Assembly: GCF_041549525.1 (NCBI RefSeq)
Contig: NZ_CP157456.1
Span: 1,302,001 to 1,366,000 of the forward strand
Length of the DNA: 64,000 nt
Direction of reading: 5' to 3'
DNA from: Paenarthrobacter aurescens
Lineage (GTDB): Bacteria; Actinomycetota; Actinomycetes; Actinomycetales; Micrococcaceae
Shown here: in pieces, positions 18,459 through 26,574 of the stretch
Numbering within the stretch: position 1 is the first letter of the stretch
Layout: each line of letters begins with the position of its first letter
Position numbers and translations under genes: made by a program
The notes under the pieces: model-generated
What the model was told of the DNA's origin: nothing
The model's database searches: none
What the model saw: only the letters and a program-made list of their open reading frames with translations

Positions 18459-19691
18459 ATGACGGGAACCATGACGGAAGTCGCCAAACGGAAAAAGGGC
18501 AAGGTCCTTGCCATCATAGGAGTCTGCGCAGCCCTTGTGCTGGGCGGAATCGGCGTGGTCACGGTACCGGGACTTCTGGCTGGTTCTCCCCAGGGCGCGG
18601 CCGTCACTCCGTCGCCGGCTCCCACTGTGGAGGCCAAACCCGTGGAGTTGGGCATCACCCCGTTGGACGGCGCAATGGAGTGGAATCCTGTGGTGGGTCC
18701 GCAGATTAAAGCGGTCAACGGCAAACTCAAGGATGTCACCCTGACGCCCGTGGGTGGCGGGGTGCCCGTGCAGGGGCAGACCAGTCCCGATGGAAGCACC
18801 TGGACCACCCTCGAAGTCCTGAAGTTCAAAACGCAGTACAACTTTGCCTTTACGGTGGTGGATACAGCGGGCAAGGAGACCCGGAAGTCCCAAACCTTCT
18901 CCACGGTTTCGGCGGCCTACGAGGCAGACGCTTCCATCTACCCCCGCAACGGCACCACGGCAGGTTCGGGGCAGCCTATTGAAATCAACTTCAGTGAGCC
19001 GGTAGTGGACAAAGCGGCCATGGAGAAGCGGGTTGCCATCACTGTTTCGTCCGGCCAACCTGTGGCCTGGCACTGGTACTCGGACAAGAAGGTCAGGATC
19101 CGTCCTGAGGCGTTCTGGGCCTCCGGCACCACCGTTACGGTGGACATGAAACTTCTGGGCGTGGACTTCGGCAACAACATGATCGGCAACGGGGACGTCG
19201 TTTCCACGTTTACCACCGGTCCGCAGAGGATTGCCGTAGTGGATGACAAGACCAAAACCATGAATGTGTACTCGGACGGCCAGTTGGTACACACGGCACC
19301 CGTTTCGCTGGGTGGGGAAGATTGGCTTTCGCCCACCGGTTATGCGGTGATTATGGAGCAGGAACGCCACTCCAACTTCAACGCCGGCACCATTGGTCTG
19401 AAACCCGGGGACAAGGGCTACTACCCGCCCCTCGTGGTGGAGTATGCCAACCGGCTGACGTGGTCCGGTGTCTATGTGCACCAAGCCCTTGAAGCTGCCT
19501 GGAGCTCCATTGGAGTGGCTAATGTCTCCCACGGCTGCGTTGGCTTGCTGCCTGCCGATGCTGCATGGTTCTTCAACAACATGAAGACCGGAGACGTTGT
19601 GCAGATCCTTAACACCGGAGCGCCGGCAGTGGAGCCGTTGGAAGGCTTCGGGGACTGGAATATTCCCTGGGCGAGCTACGCCCAACGGTAG
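18459..19691 (+). CDS. L,D-transpeptidase with Ig-like domains
   Basis: Makes 3-3 cross-links in peptidoglycan or attaches proteins to it, outside the membrane. The 410-residue protein has an N-terminal membrane anchor (VLAIIGVCAALVLGGIGVV), a Pro-rich linker, two Ig-like domains as in mycobacterial Ldt proteins, and the YkuD catalytic domain starting at GPQRIAVVDDKTKTMNVYSDG. The active site is HQALEAAW...NVSHGCVGLLPAD, with the catalytic Cys in SHGC. The start ATG 18459 follows GCGGGGGAC; an ATG at 18441 has no ribosome site. Monocistronic between two hairpins. Confidence 0.93.
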   Translation: MTGTMTEVAKRKKGKVLAIIGVCAALVLGGIGVVTVPGLLAGSPQGAAVTPSPAPTVEAKPVELGITPLDGAMEWNPVVGPQIKAVNGKLKDVTLTPVGGGVPVQGQTSPDGSTWTTLEVLKFKTQYNFAFTVVDTAGKETRKSQTFSTVSAAYEADASIYPRNGTTAGSGQPIEINFSEPVVDKAAMEKRVAITVSSGQPVAWHWYSDKKVRIRPEAFWASGTTVTVDMKLLGVDFGNNMIGNGDVVSTFTTGPQRIAVVDDKTKTMNVYSDGQLVHTAPVSLGGEDWLSPTGYAVIMEQERHSNFNAGTIGLKPGDKGYYPPLVVEYANRLTWSGVYVHQALEAAWSSIGVANVSHGCVGLLPADAAWFFNNMKTGDVVQILNTGAPAVEPLEGFGDWNIPWASYAQR

Positions 19692-19813
19692 TCCTGCTGT
19701 TAAGATAGCGGCAGTGATTCTTTCCTGCGCGCTTTGACCCATTTCTTCAGCGCTGACAACACGTCAGTACTGCTCTTCGTGCTGCCCTCCAAGGTGATCA
19801 CGGGTGTCCCACA

Positions 19814-19837
19814 GGGGAACCCGTTCATGGGTTCCCC
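19814..19837. terminator. Perfect 9-bp hairpin after the L,D-transpeptidase gene
   Basis: GGGGAACCC (19814-19822) and GGGTTCCCC (19829-19837) flank a 6-base loop. It is 123 bases past the transpeptidase stop and 41 bases before the next start codon, so it could end the first transcript or sit in the leader of the second. No T-run follows. Confidence 0.5.
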
Positions 19838-19877
19838 GGCTCTTCCACCGGATACTTTCTCTTCACCTGGAGCATGC

Positions 19878-20696
19878 ATGACCTTCTCACCAAACCTCAG
19901 CCCTGACTGTGGCAACTGCTTTGCCCTTTGCTGTACCGCATTGGGATTTTCCCGATCCGCTGACTTTGCGATCGACAAACCTGCCGCTTCGCCATGCCCG
20001 AACATGGCAGACGATTTCTCCTGCACCATCCACCAACGCTTACGACCCCGGGGTTTTAGCGGTTGCACGGTTTTTGACTGTTTCGGGGCCGGCCAAGTGG
20101 TGTCCCAACATACGTTCTCCGGAACCAGCTGGACACAGGATCCGTCCTCCAAGTCCTCCATGTTCGCCGTGTTCAAAGTGGTCAGGCAACTTCACGAGAT
20201 GCTGTGGTACTTGGCAGAAGCCCGCGAAAGGACGTTCGATCCCGAGCTGGCTGCTGCGGCGGACCAGCTGTCCGGGGGCATTGCTGCCACTGCCCGAGGC
20301 GACGCATCCACGGTCCTCGCCGCCGACGTCGAAACACTTCATGGCGAGGTACGGGCGCTTCTGATGGAAGTCAGCGAAGAAACCCGCGCCTCCTACCGGG
20401 CCGAAGACCAAAACCTCGACGGCGGCTTCCAGCCGGGTGCCGACCTCATGGGAGCGAGGCTGGCGAACCGGCGTCTCTGCGGATCCGACCTCCGCGGTGC
20501 CTACCTGATCGGAGCAAACCTCAGCGGCAGCGACCTCATAGCCGTGGACCTCCTGGGAGCTGACCTACGCGGAGCACAGCTCCACGGAGCTGATCTCTCC
20601 AAGGCGCTCTACCTGACTCAACCCCAGATCAACGCCGCCGAAGGCGACCCCAAAACCCTCCTACCCCCAAGACTCACCAAACCGGATCACTGGTGA
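19878..20696 (+). CDS. Pentapeptide-repeat protein with N-terminal Cys-rich domain
   Basis: About 272 residues. The N-terminus has eight cysteines at about 11, 14, 18, 19, 40, 49, 63 and 68 in a CxxCx3CC...PCPN...CxIH...GCxxFDC arrangement that resembles the YkgJ-type zinc/iron-binding domain. A helical middle follows (about 95-180). Residues about 187-246 are pentapeptide repeats (A/S-D-L-x-G, for example GADLRGAQLHGADLS), which fold into a right-handed quadrilateral helix. The start ATG 19878 has GGAG five bases upstream; the frame is open further upstream without a convincing start. Pentapeptide proteins often bind other proteins, sometimes DNA gyrase; the function here is unknown. Confidence 0.8.
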   Translation: MTFSPNLSPDCGNCFALCCTALGFSRSADFAIDKPAASPCPNMADDFSCTIHQRLRPRGFSGCTVFDCFGAGQVVSQHTFSGTSWTQDPSSKSSMFAVFKVVRQLHEMLWYLAEARERTFDPELAAAADQLSGGIAATARGDASTVLAADVETLHGEVRALLMEVSEETRASYRAEDQNLDGGFQPGADLMGARLANRRLCGSDLRGAYLIGANLSGSDLIAVDLLGADLRGAQLHGADLSKALYLTQPQINAAEGDPKTLLPPRLTKPDHW

Positions 20697-20802
20697 GTGC
20701 AACTGGTGCGGCGGTCGCCAGCTGTCCGGCAGCCTGCGTCCAAGCGAAGAATGAGCGAGCAGGCAGAGGATGTCGGCCATCGGCCGATCGTCAGGCCAAG
20801 TT

Positions 20803-21606
20803 TCAGGCTTCAGTGAACGGCAGCTTCCTGAGTCGCTCGCCTATGACCGCGTTCCGCTGTTCTGCTTGTCGCAGGCGGACAAGTTCGCGGTTGCGCCGTT
20901 CCCCGAGGACTGCGCCTATGTAGTCTTCGGGGATGGTGCCGGCCGGTGGGGGCGGGGCCACGTAGCGCGCAAGTTCGGATGCCAGCGACGCAGCCATGTT
21001 CACGCGTGAGGCCGGTGCCATGAGGTAGGCCTGTTGGACGAAGGTGCCGGCCCTGCGCGCGGTGGCGTCCGGGACCCGTCCGATGTCCGCCATAGCCACC
21101 CAGGATTGCAGGTGGTGGGGGGCTACGGGCATGATCCGGGGCTTTGAGGGTACGCGTTGCCGGAGGGAGTATGTGCCTGCAACGATGTCGCCGAGACGCT
21201 TGGATTTGTCGTTGAAGATGGCCACGCCGATCGCCAGGCCGCCGAAGGTCAGATAGATCTCCAGGAACCCCAGGAGTCCGCGGATGAGGGCGTGCCGGAA
21301 GCGGATGGACCCGCCGTCGTCGCGGACTATGCGTAGCCCTGCTGCAAGCTTCCCCAAGGACCGCCCGCGGGTCAGTGTCTCCACGGTGACGGGGACGATC
21401 ACCACAGAAAACACGACGCTGCTGAGGATCAGTGCTTGGACAGCGGCATCGTCAAGATCCCGGGAGGCTGAGGAGATGAGGATGATCAGGAGTATTGCGA
21501 GGATCACCTGGGAGATGACGTCCAGGATGAGGCCCAACGCACGGGCGGCAAAGGACGCGGGGCGAAGCTCAAGGACTACTGCCTCGCCAGTGATGATTGA
21601 ACTCAT
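20803..21606 (-). CDS. RDD-family membrane protein
   Basis: About 267 residues, with an RDD domain of three to four membrane helices: FAARALGLILDVISQVILAIL, SLGKLAAGLRIVRDDGG and LGDIVAGTYSLRQR. The C-terminal ~100 residues are a soluble tail with Arg-rich helices. RDD proteins are small membrane proteins of mostly unknown function, some with Na+/H+ antiport activity. The start ATG 21606 follows GGGGGCGG. It is divergent from the SpoIIM-like gene, with only about 104 bases between the two start codons; RDD, SpoIIM, DUF58 and MoxR genes are commonly grouped in actinobacteria. Confidence 0.85.
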   Translation of the reverse strand: MSSIITGEAVVLELRPASFAARALGLILDVISQVILAILLIILISSASRDLDDAAVQALILSSVVFSVVIVPVTVETLTRGRSLGKLAAGLRIVRDDGGSIRFRHALIRGLLGFLEIYLTFGGLAIGVAIFNDKSKRLGDIVAGTYSLRQRVPSKPRIMPVAPHHLQSWVAMADIGRVPDATARRAGTFVQQAYLMAPASRVNMAASLASELARYVAPPPPAGTIPEDYIGAVLGERRNRELVRLRQAEQRNAVIGERLRKLPFTEA

Positions 21607-21710
21607 GCCGCCCCCAGGTTTTCCCATGCTGCGGGCGCTGTGAATGCCCGCACCAACGAGTCTAGCGGCGGGGCTGACCGTGCGGTGGATACAGGCGCTA
21701 GGGTGGTGGC

Positions 21711-22706
21711 GTGGACATTGATGCCTTCTCGGCCGTACATGGGGACAAATGGTCGCGGCTTCACTTCCTGGCGCATAAGCGCAGGCTTAACGGAGCCGAG
21801 GCGGACGAACTGCTGCGCCTGTACCAAACTGTGTCCGGGCACCTTTCCCTGATCCGTTCAGTGGCACCGGAAACGGGGTTGTCGGCATCCTTGTCCGCAG
21901 CGCTGGCCCAGGCACGGACGCGTTTTACCGGGGCCCGTTCCAATTTCATGGAGGATCTGGCACGATTCTTCGTCATTTCCCTCCCCGCCGCGTTCTACCG
22001 AATCCGGTGGTTGACCCTCTGGTGCGGACTCGCCTTTGTGTTGGTAGCGGGTGCCTACGCTCTGTGGATTGGAACCTCACCGGAGGCATTGAGGGCCGTT
22101 GCCTCCAGCGACCAAAGAGTCCAGCAGTACGTGGAGGAGGACTTCATTGACTACTACTCCGAGAATCCCGCGGCGTCCTTCGCCGGACAGGTGTGGACCA
22201 ACAACGCCTGGATTTCCGCCCAAGCCGTAGCTTTCGGGGTTACCGGCTTTTGGGTGCCCTTCATCCTGTTCATGAATGCGCAGGGGTTGGGAATTGCTGC
22301 CGGACTTTTCCTTGCCACCGGCAAAATGGATATTTTCTTCAGCTACATCCTTCCGCACGGCCTTATGGAACTCACGGCCGTCTTTATAGCCTGTGCTGCG
22401 GGACTCAAGATTTTCTGGGCCATGGTGCGGCCGGGCCCGAGGACGAGGCTGCAGGCCGTGGCTGATGAGGGCCGTTCACTGATCACCATCGCCATGGGGT
22501 TGGTCCTTGTCCTGCTGGTCTCCGGCATTGTGGAAGGCTTTGTCACGCCCAGCCCGCTCCCGGTCTGGGCCAAGATCACCATAGGCGCGTTGGTTCTGGC
22601 CGGCTACTGGGTGTACACCCTGATTCTGGGCGGGAAGGCCGTCCGCGCCGGCGTGACGGGGGATATGGACGCCAACGACGCCGGCTACCGCAGCATCGCG
22701 GCGTAG
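21711..22706 (+). CDS. SpoIIM-like (stage II sporulation protein M family) membrane protein
   Basis: A 331-residue protein of the DUF95/SpoIIM family with about five membrane helices: FYRIRWLTLWCGLAFVLVAGA, AVAFGVTGFWVPFILFMNAQGLG, FSYILPHGLMELTAVFIACAAGL and two near the C-terminus. HGLMELTA is the family hallmark. Arthrobacter does not form endospores, so the name is only by homology. The GTG at 21711 is the start. It is probably a partner of the divergent RDD protein in a membrane process not yet defined. Confidence 0.87.
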   Translation: MDIDAFSAVHGDKWSRLHFLAHKRRLNGAEADELLRLYQTVSGHLSLIRSVAPETGLSASLSAALAQARTRFTGARSNFMEDLARFFVISLPAAFYRIRWLTLWCGLAFVLVAGAYALWIGTSPEALRAVASSDQRVQQYVEEDFIDYYSENPAASFAGQVWTNNAWISAQAVAFGVTGFWVPFILFMNAQGLGIAAGLFLATGKMDIFFSYILPHGLMELTAVFIACAAGLKIFWAMVRPGPRTRLQAVADEGRSLITIAMGLVLVLLVSGIVEGFVTPSPLPVWAKITIGALVLAGYWVYTLILGGKAVRAGVTGDMDANDAGYRSIAA

Positions 22707-22846
22707 AGCTTACAGTTACGTTTCAATCTGGTCGCAGGCGGGGTGGCACCGCGTGTCTCTGACATGCCGGGCGGTAGGCTCGAATGCAGACAAGAGAGCC
22801 GGCAGCAAGCAATCGCCGGTGGATGCCTACGGAAGTGAACCCCGCT

Positions 22847-24016
22847 GTGAGCGACAAGAGCCCAACACCACACGAACCGGACACGGACGTCCACGAGGAC
22901 CCCAACGAACCGGCCTTCGACTGGATGAAGCCGAAGACGTCCGGTGGCTCTACCGAGGCCACTCCTGCAGCCAACACCGGGGCCACACCCGTGGCAGCAA
23001 AACCGGCAGCGACTTCCTCAACTGCGACGCCGGCCAACGGTCAGCCGGAGAGCCGAGCGGACCGCAAAGCTGCTGAGGCCGCTGATGCCGGTACTGAAAC
23101 TCCCTTGTTCGCCGACACCCTTGCGGAGGCGTCCACCCCCAAGGCGTCGTCGCACTATTCGGAACCTTTGCCGACGTCGGCCCTTCAGATCCGTCCACCG
23201 GACGATGAAGTTGCGCGGCGAAATGCCGAGCGCGAGCAAGCAGCAAAGGTCAAACCCATTGGGCCACGAATTTTCCAGGTGCTGCTGGCTGTTTTCTACC
23301 CCGTCATTCTCCTGGTGCTCGCCGTTCGGGCAGTTACCAGTCCGCTGTTCCTGTGGGTGGAATACAACCGTCCGGGATTCCCCGGCGACGGATATGGCTT
23401 CAGCACTGATGACCGCATGACCTATGGTTCCTATGCCGTGGACTACCTCAGCAACTGGGCCGGCCCGCGCTACCTGGGAGGCTTGGTCAACCAGGACGGT
23501 GAGAAGCTCTTCACGGACAGCGAAGTCTCCCATATGGCCGACGTGAAGCTGGTCATCCTGTCCTCCTTTGGGGCAGGTCTCCTGCTCATCATCCTCAGCA
23601 TCATCGCCATCCTGTATCTGCGCAAGCGAAGCAACGGCGGAATCCGGCGAGGTCTGTTTGCAGGCTCAATCGTCACGTTGGTCATCATCATTGGTCTCAC
23701 AGTCCTGGCTGCCCTGAGCTGGCAGCAGTTCTTCACAGAGTTCCACCGGATCTTCTTCGCCAATGGAACGTGGACCTTCTCGCTGGAAGACACGCTCATC
23801 CGCCTCTTCCCGGGCCAGTTCTGGATTGATGCGGGCATCGTGATCGGCGCTCTGGTGTTCCTTGCAGCGACGCTGACGTTCATCTTCACGTGGCCCACCA
23901 AGCGGCGTCGTGGCCTTGCGGACAAGCAGGAGGCCGCGGACGAGAATGCAGAGCTTTCGGACGAAACGCCTGAGGATGCCAGCCTGTCCAAGGACACAAC
24001 GGACGCCACACGCTAG
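22847..24016 (+). CDS. TIGR01906/DUF1461 family integral membrane protein
   Basis: About 389 residues. A long, disordered Pro/Thr/Ala-rich cytoplasmic N-terminus (about 140 residues) precedes four membrane helices (FYPVILLVLAVRAVTS; LVILSSFGAGLLLIILS; FAGSIVTLVIIIGLTVL; IDAGIVIGALVFLAATL). The loop after the first helix carries MTYGSYAVDYLSN, and the loop after the third carries FFTEFHRIFFANGTWTF, both typical of the family. Function unknown. Start uncertain: GTG 22847 has GGAAG upstream; in-frame ATGs at 22784 and 22823 would lengthen the tail. The acidic C-terminus is rich in Glu and Asp. Confidence 0.78.
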   Translation: MSDKSPTPHEPDTDVHEDPNEPAFDWMKPKTSGGSTEATPAANTGATPVAAKPAATSSTATPANGQPESRADRKAAEAADAGTETPLFADTLAEASTPKASSHYSEPLPTSALQIRPPDDEVARRNAEREQAAKVKPIGPRIFQVLLAVFYPVILLVLAVRAVTSPLFLWVEYNRPGFPGDGYGFSTDDRMTYGSYAVDYLSNWAGPRYLGGLVNQDGEKLFTDSEVSHMADVKLVILSSFGAGLLLIILSIIAILYLRKRSNGGIRRGLFAGSIVTLVIIIGLTVLAALSWQQFFTEFHRIFFANGTWTFSLEDTLIRLFPGQFWIDAGIVIGALVFLAATLTFIFTWPTKRRRGLADKQEAADENAELSDETPEDASLSKDTTDATR

Positions 24017-24101
24017 TCGAGGTACCGTACTGCTGGATGGGCCGCAGTTGCGAATTACAGGAGCAGCAGGGGCGGTTTGTGGGACAACGTGTTCTGCTCT
24101 T

Positions 24102-24572
24102 CTAGCTGGTTGACCCGGTAAGAATGCTGATGAGGGTTTCGGGTTTGTTAGTGCTGGCGAGGACGGTCTTGCGGTTTTTCATTTCGATATTGATCTCGGG
24201 ACCGCCGACGAGGTAAGCGACCATGCCGGGCCCCATATATCGAAATCCGTAGCCGCTGGGACCGGCCGCGTTGTCGGTGGTCACCGTTGCGATGTCATCC
24301 CTGGGCAATGTCCGTTTGAAGATGTCGCAGAAGGCGATCATGACGTTGTGCTGGTCGACCTTGACGGTGACTGTCATTAGCGCGACGAATGAACCAGCTG
24401 TGGTGGTGACCAGCGGTACGAAGAGCACCTCTGGCGTGTTCTTCAGGATGGCCAGAACGAACAGCACAGGGCCGAGCGCAACCATCGCATAACCCACAAT
24501 CCGCGGTACCAAGGTAGCCCGGACACGTGAGTAGTAAAGCGCCGGTGTTGGTAGGCCTGATGGTGTTGCCAT
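24102..24572 (-). CDS. Hypothetical membrane protein, PH-like C-terminus
   Basis: A 156-residue protein I do not recognise. Two hydrophobic stretches form a hairpin near the N-terminus (IVGYAMVALGPVLFVLAIL and VLFVPLVTTTAGSFVALMTV). The rest looks like a small beta-rich domain (TVKVDQHNVMIAFCDIFKRTLPRDDIATV, read as two overlapping strands) that resembles bacterial PH-type domains found after two helices. The start ATG 24572 follows AAAGGGGGAA, a good ribosome site. Four evenly spaced TAGGTG(G/C) boxes lie just upstream. Confidence 0.65.
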   Translation of the reverse strand: MATPSGLPTPALYYSRVRATLVPRIVGYAMVALGPVLFVLAILKNTPEVLFVPLVTTTAGSFVALMTVTVKVDQHNVMIAFCDIFKRTLPRDDIATVTTDNAAGPSGYGFRYMGPGMVAYLVGGPEINIEMKNRKTVLASTNKPETLISILTGSTS

Positions 24573-24651
24573 GAGTTCCCCCTTTAACGTGTGGTTCGTG
24601 AGGGCAACGCTACGGGCCGCACACGGACCCCTAGATAAGGGAACAGCGAAT

Positions 24652-24723
24652 TAGGTGGCGATTTGGACCGAATTAGGTGCTGAATTGATAGGGCTAGGTG
24701 GTGCTTTAGGGCGGCCTAGGTGG
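24652..24723. repeat. Four TAGGTG(G/C) boxes at 21-22 bp spacing
   Basis: TAGGTGG at 24652, TAGGTGC at 24674, TAGGTGG at 24695 and TAGGTGG at 24717: steps of 22, 21 and 22 bp, close to two helical turns, so all boxes face the same side of the DNA. They lie between the end of the fadD-type gene and the start of the small membrane-protein gene, both on the minus strand, so they are in that gene's likely promoter region. Confidence 0.55.
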
Positions 24724-24728
24724 AGCCG

Positions 24729-26561
24729 CTACTTCTGGTACAGCTTTTCCACTGCCGCTGAGAAGTCGCTGAGCACCGCGGCCCGCTTCAGTTTCAGTGA
24801 CGGCGTCAGGTGCCCGGACTCGACGCTGAGCTCCGCCGTGATGAATGCGAACTTCTTGATGGACTCAGCAGCTGAGACGAGCTTGTTGGCCTCGTCCACT
24901 GCAGACTGAACGGCTGCCTTCACCCGGTCATCGGACGCGGCTTCCTCGGGGGAGAGGACCCCCAGCTTGTTCTCCGCGCACCAGTCGGCAAGGCCCTCAG
25001 GGTCCAAACCGATCAGGGCCGCCACGAACGGCCGGCCATCGCCAACCACCACTGCCTGTCCCACCAAAGGGTGTTCACGCAGCTTCTCCTCCAGGGGAGC
25101 CGGGGCCACGTTCTTGCCTCCAGCGGTGACCAGGAGGTCCTTCTTCCGGCCGGTGATGGTGAGGAAACCATCGGCGTCGAGCTCGCCCAGATCGCCGGTG
25201 CGGAAGAAGCCGTCAACAAAAGCAGCCCGGGTGGCCTCGTCATTGTTGTGATAGCCCTTGAAGACGCCAATGCCCTTGACCAGCACCTCCCCGTCCTGGG
25301 CCACCCTGATGGTGGTTCCCGGCAGGGGAATCCCCACCGTACCGATCCTGGACATGCTGGGCGTATTGACGGTGCAGGGCGCGGTGGTCTCCGTCAGCCC
25401 ATAGCCCTCAAGAACAGGAACACCGGCGCCATGGAAAAAGTGGTTGTCCCGGAGGCTAAGGGGGCTGGCACCGGAAACGGTATAGCCGACGTCGCCGCCG
25501 AACAGTTCCCTCACCTTGGGGTAGAGGAGCTTGTTGAAGGTGGAATGCTTCAGGCCCAGGAGCCAGCCCGGACCCGGCCCCTCGCCACGGGCGGCGAGGT
25601 CCACCGCCGTCGAGTATTGCACCGCGGCAGCGGAGGCTGCCGTGAACAGGGCAGACTTGCCGCCCATGGCCGCCTTGTGGCTGGCACCGGCGTAGACCTT
25701 CTCGAAGATGCGGGGGACAGCCAGCAGGAAAGTGGGCTTGAAGGATCCAAGGTCAGCCATGAGGCCACTGGCCCCGGCACTGTGCCCCAAAGTGATACCG
25801 GCGGTGAGGCAGACAACCTGGACTGCCCGGGCGAGGACGTGCGCCAAGGGCAGGAACATCAGCGTCCGGGCGCCCTCCTGCATGAGGAGCTCGGGCAGGA
25901 ACGGGATGACATTCCGCGCCACAAGGACAAAATTGCCGTGGGTAATTTCGCAGCCTTTGGGCTTGCCCGTGGTTCCGGAGGTGTACACGATTGAGGCTAC
26001 GCTGGCCAGATTTGCTGCGCTGCGCTGACGCTCGAGTTCGCTGTCCATAATGCCCACCCCCACCGCGGAGACGCTGGTCAGGTTGGGTGCATCGCCGTCG
26101 TGCTCCATCCGGATGATGGTCACGGGATCCTCGCCAAGAACGGCGGATTGCTCCACCAAGGCGTGGACGAGTTCTGCTTTGGCGGTGTCCTCCACGAAGA
26201 TGCGCCGGGCTCCGGAATCGGCGAGGATCCACTCGATCTGGCTCGCAGAGGACGTCTCATAAATGGGAACCGTGACGCCGCCGGCCATCCAGATGGCGAA
26301 GTCCACCAGCGTCCATTCAAAGCTTGAGCGGGACAAAACAGCCACAGGATCCCCGGGGTTGAGCCCGCCCGCAATCAAGCCCTTGGCCAAGGCAGTGACA
26401 TCGGCGAGGAACCTCGCCGCGGACACGTTCAGCCAGCCGTTCGCCGTCTTGTGTGCGTACAGGTTACCGAAAGGATCCTTGTGGCAGCGTTCCAGGAGGA
26501 GGTCCGTCACGTTGCTGTCCGGGTCCGCTTCGACCAGAAGTTCCGTGCTTGCTTCCCTCAC
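24729..26561 (-). CDS. Long-chain fatty-acid--CoA ligase (AMP-binding, FadD15-like)
   Basis: Activates fatty acids to acyl-CoA through an acyl-adenylate. The 610-residue protein has the AMP-binding motif IVYTSGTTGKPKGCEITHG, the EGYGLTETTAP loop, and the C-terminal FFRTGDLGELDADGFLTITGRKKDLLVTAGGKNVAP with the conserved Asp and Lys residues. The long insert and overall order match the FadD15/long-chain type. GTG 26561 is the start. It is 13 bases downstream of the O-mannosyltransferase gene and probably shares its transcript; the actual chain length cannot be read. Confidence 0.93.
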   Translation of the reverse strand: MREASTELLVEADPDSNVTDLLLERCHKDPFGNLYAHKTANGWLNVSAARFLADVTALAKGLIAGGLNPGDPVAVLSRSSFEWTLVDFAIWMAGGVTVPIYETSSASQIEWILADSGARRIFVEDTAKAELVHALVEQSAVLGEDPVTIIRMEHDGDAPNLTSVSAVGVGIMDSELERQRSAANLASVASIVYTSGTTGKPKGCEITHGNFVLVARNVIPFLPELLMQEGARTLMFLPLAHVLARAVQVVCLTAGITLGHSAGASGLMADLGSFKPTFLLAVPRIFEKVYAGASHKAAMGGKSALFTAASAAAVQYSTAVDLAARGEGPGPGWLLGLKHSTFNKLLYPKVRELFGGDVGYTVSGASPLSLRDNHFFHGAGVPVLEGYGLTETTAPCTVNTPSMSRIGTVGIPLPGTTIRVAQDGEVLVKGIGVFKGYHNNDEATRAAFVDGFFRTGDLGELDADGFLTITGRKKDLLVTAGGKNVAPAPLEEKLREHPLVGQAVVVGDGRPFVAALIGLDPEGLADWCAENKLGVLSPEEAASDDRVKAAVQSAVDEANKLVSAAESIKKFAFITAELSVESGHLTPSLKLKRAAVLSDFSAAVEKLYQK

Positions 26562-26574
26562 TGTTTGCCTCCTC

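Noticed and set aside
20770-20790. TCGGCC-ATC-GGCCGA palindrome as terminator between pentapeptide and RDD genes
   Set aside because: The stem is only six bases, has no T-run and sits in a GC-rich stretch where such matches are common.
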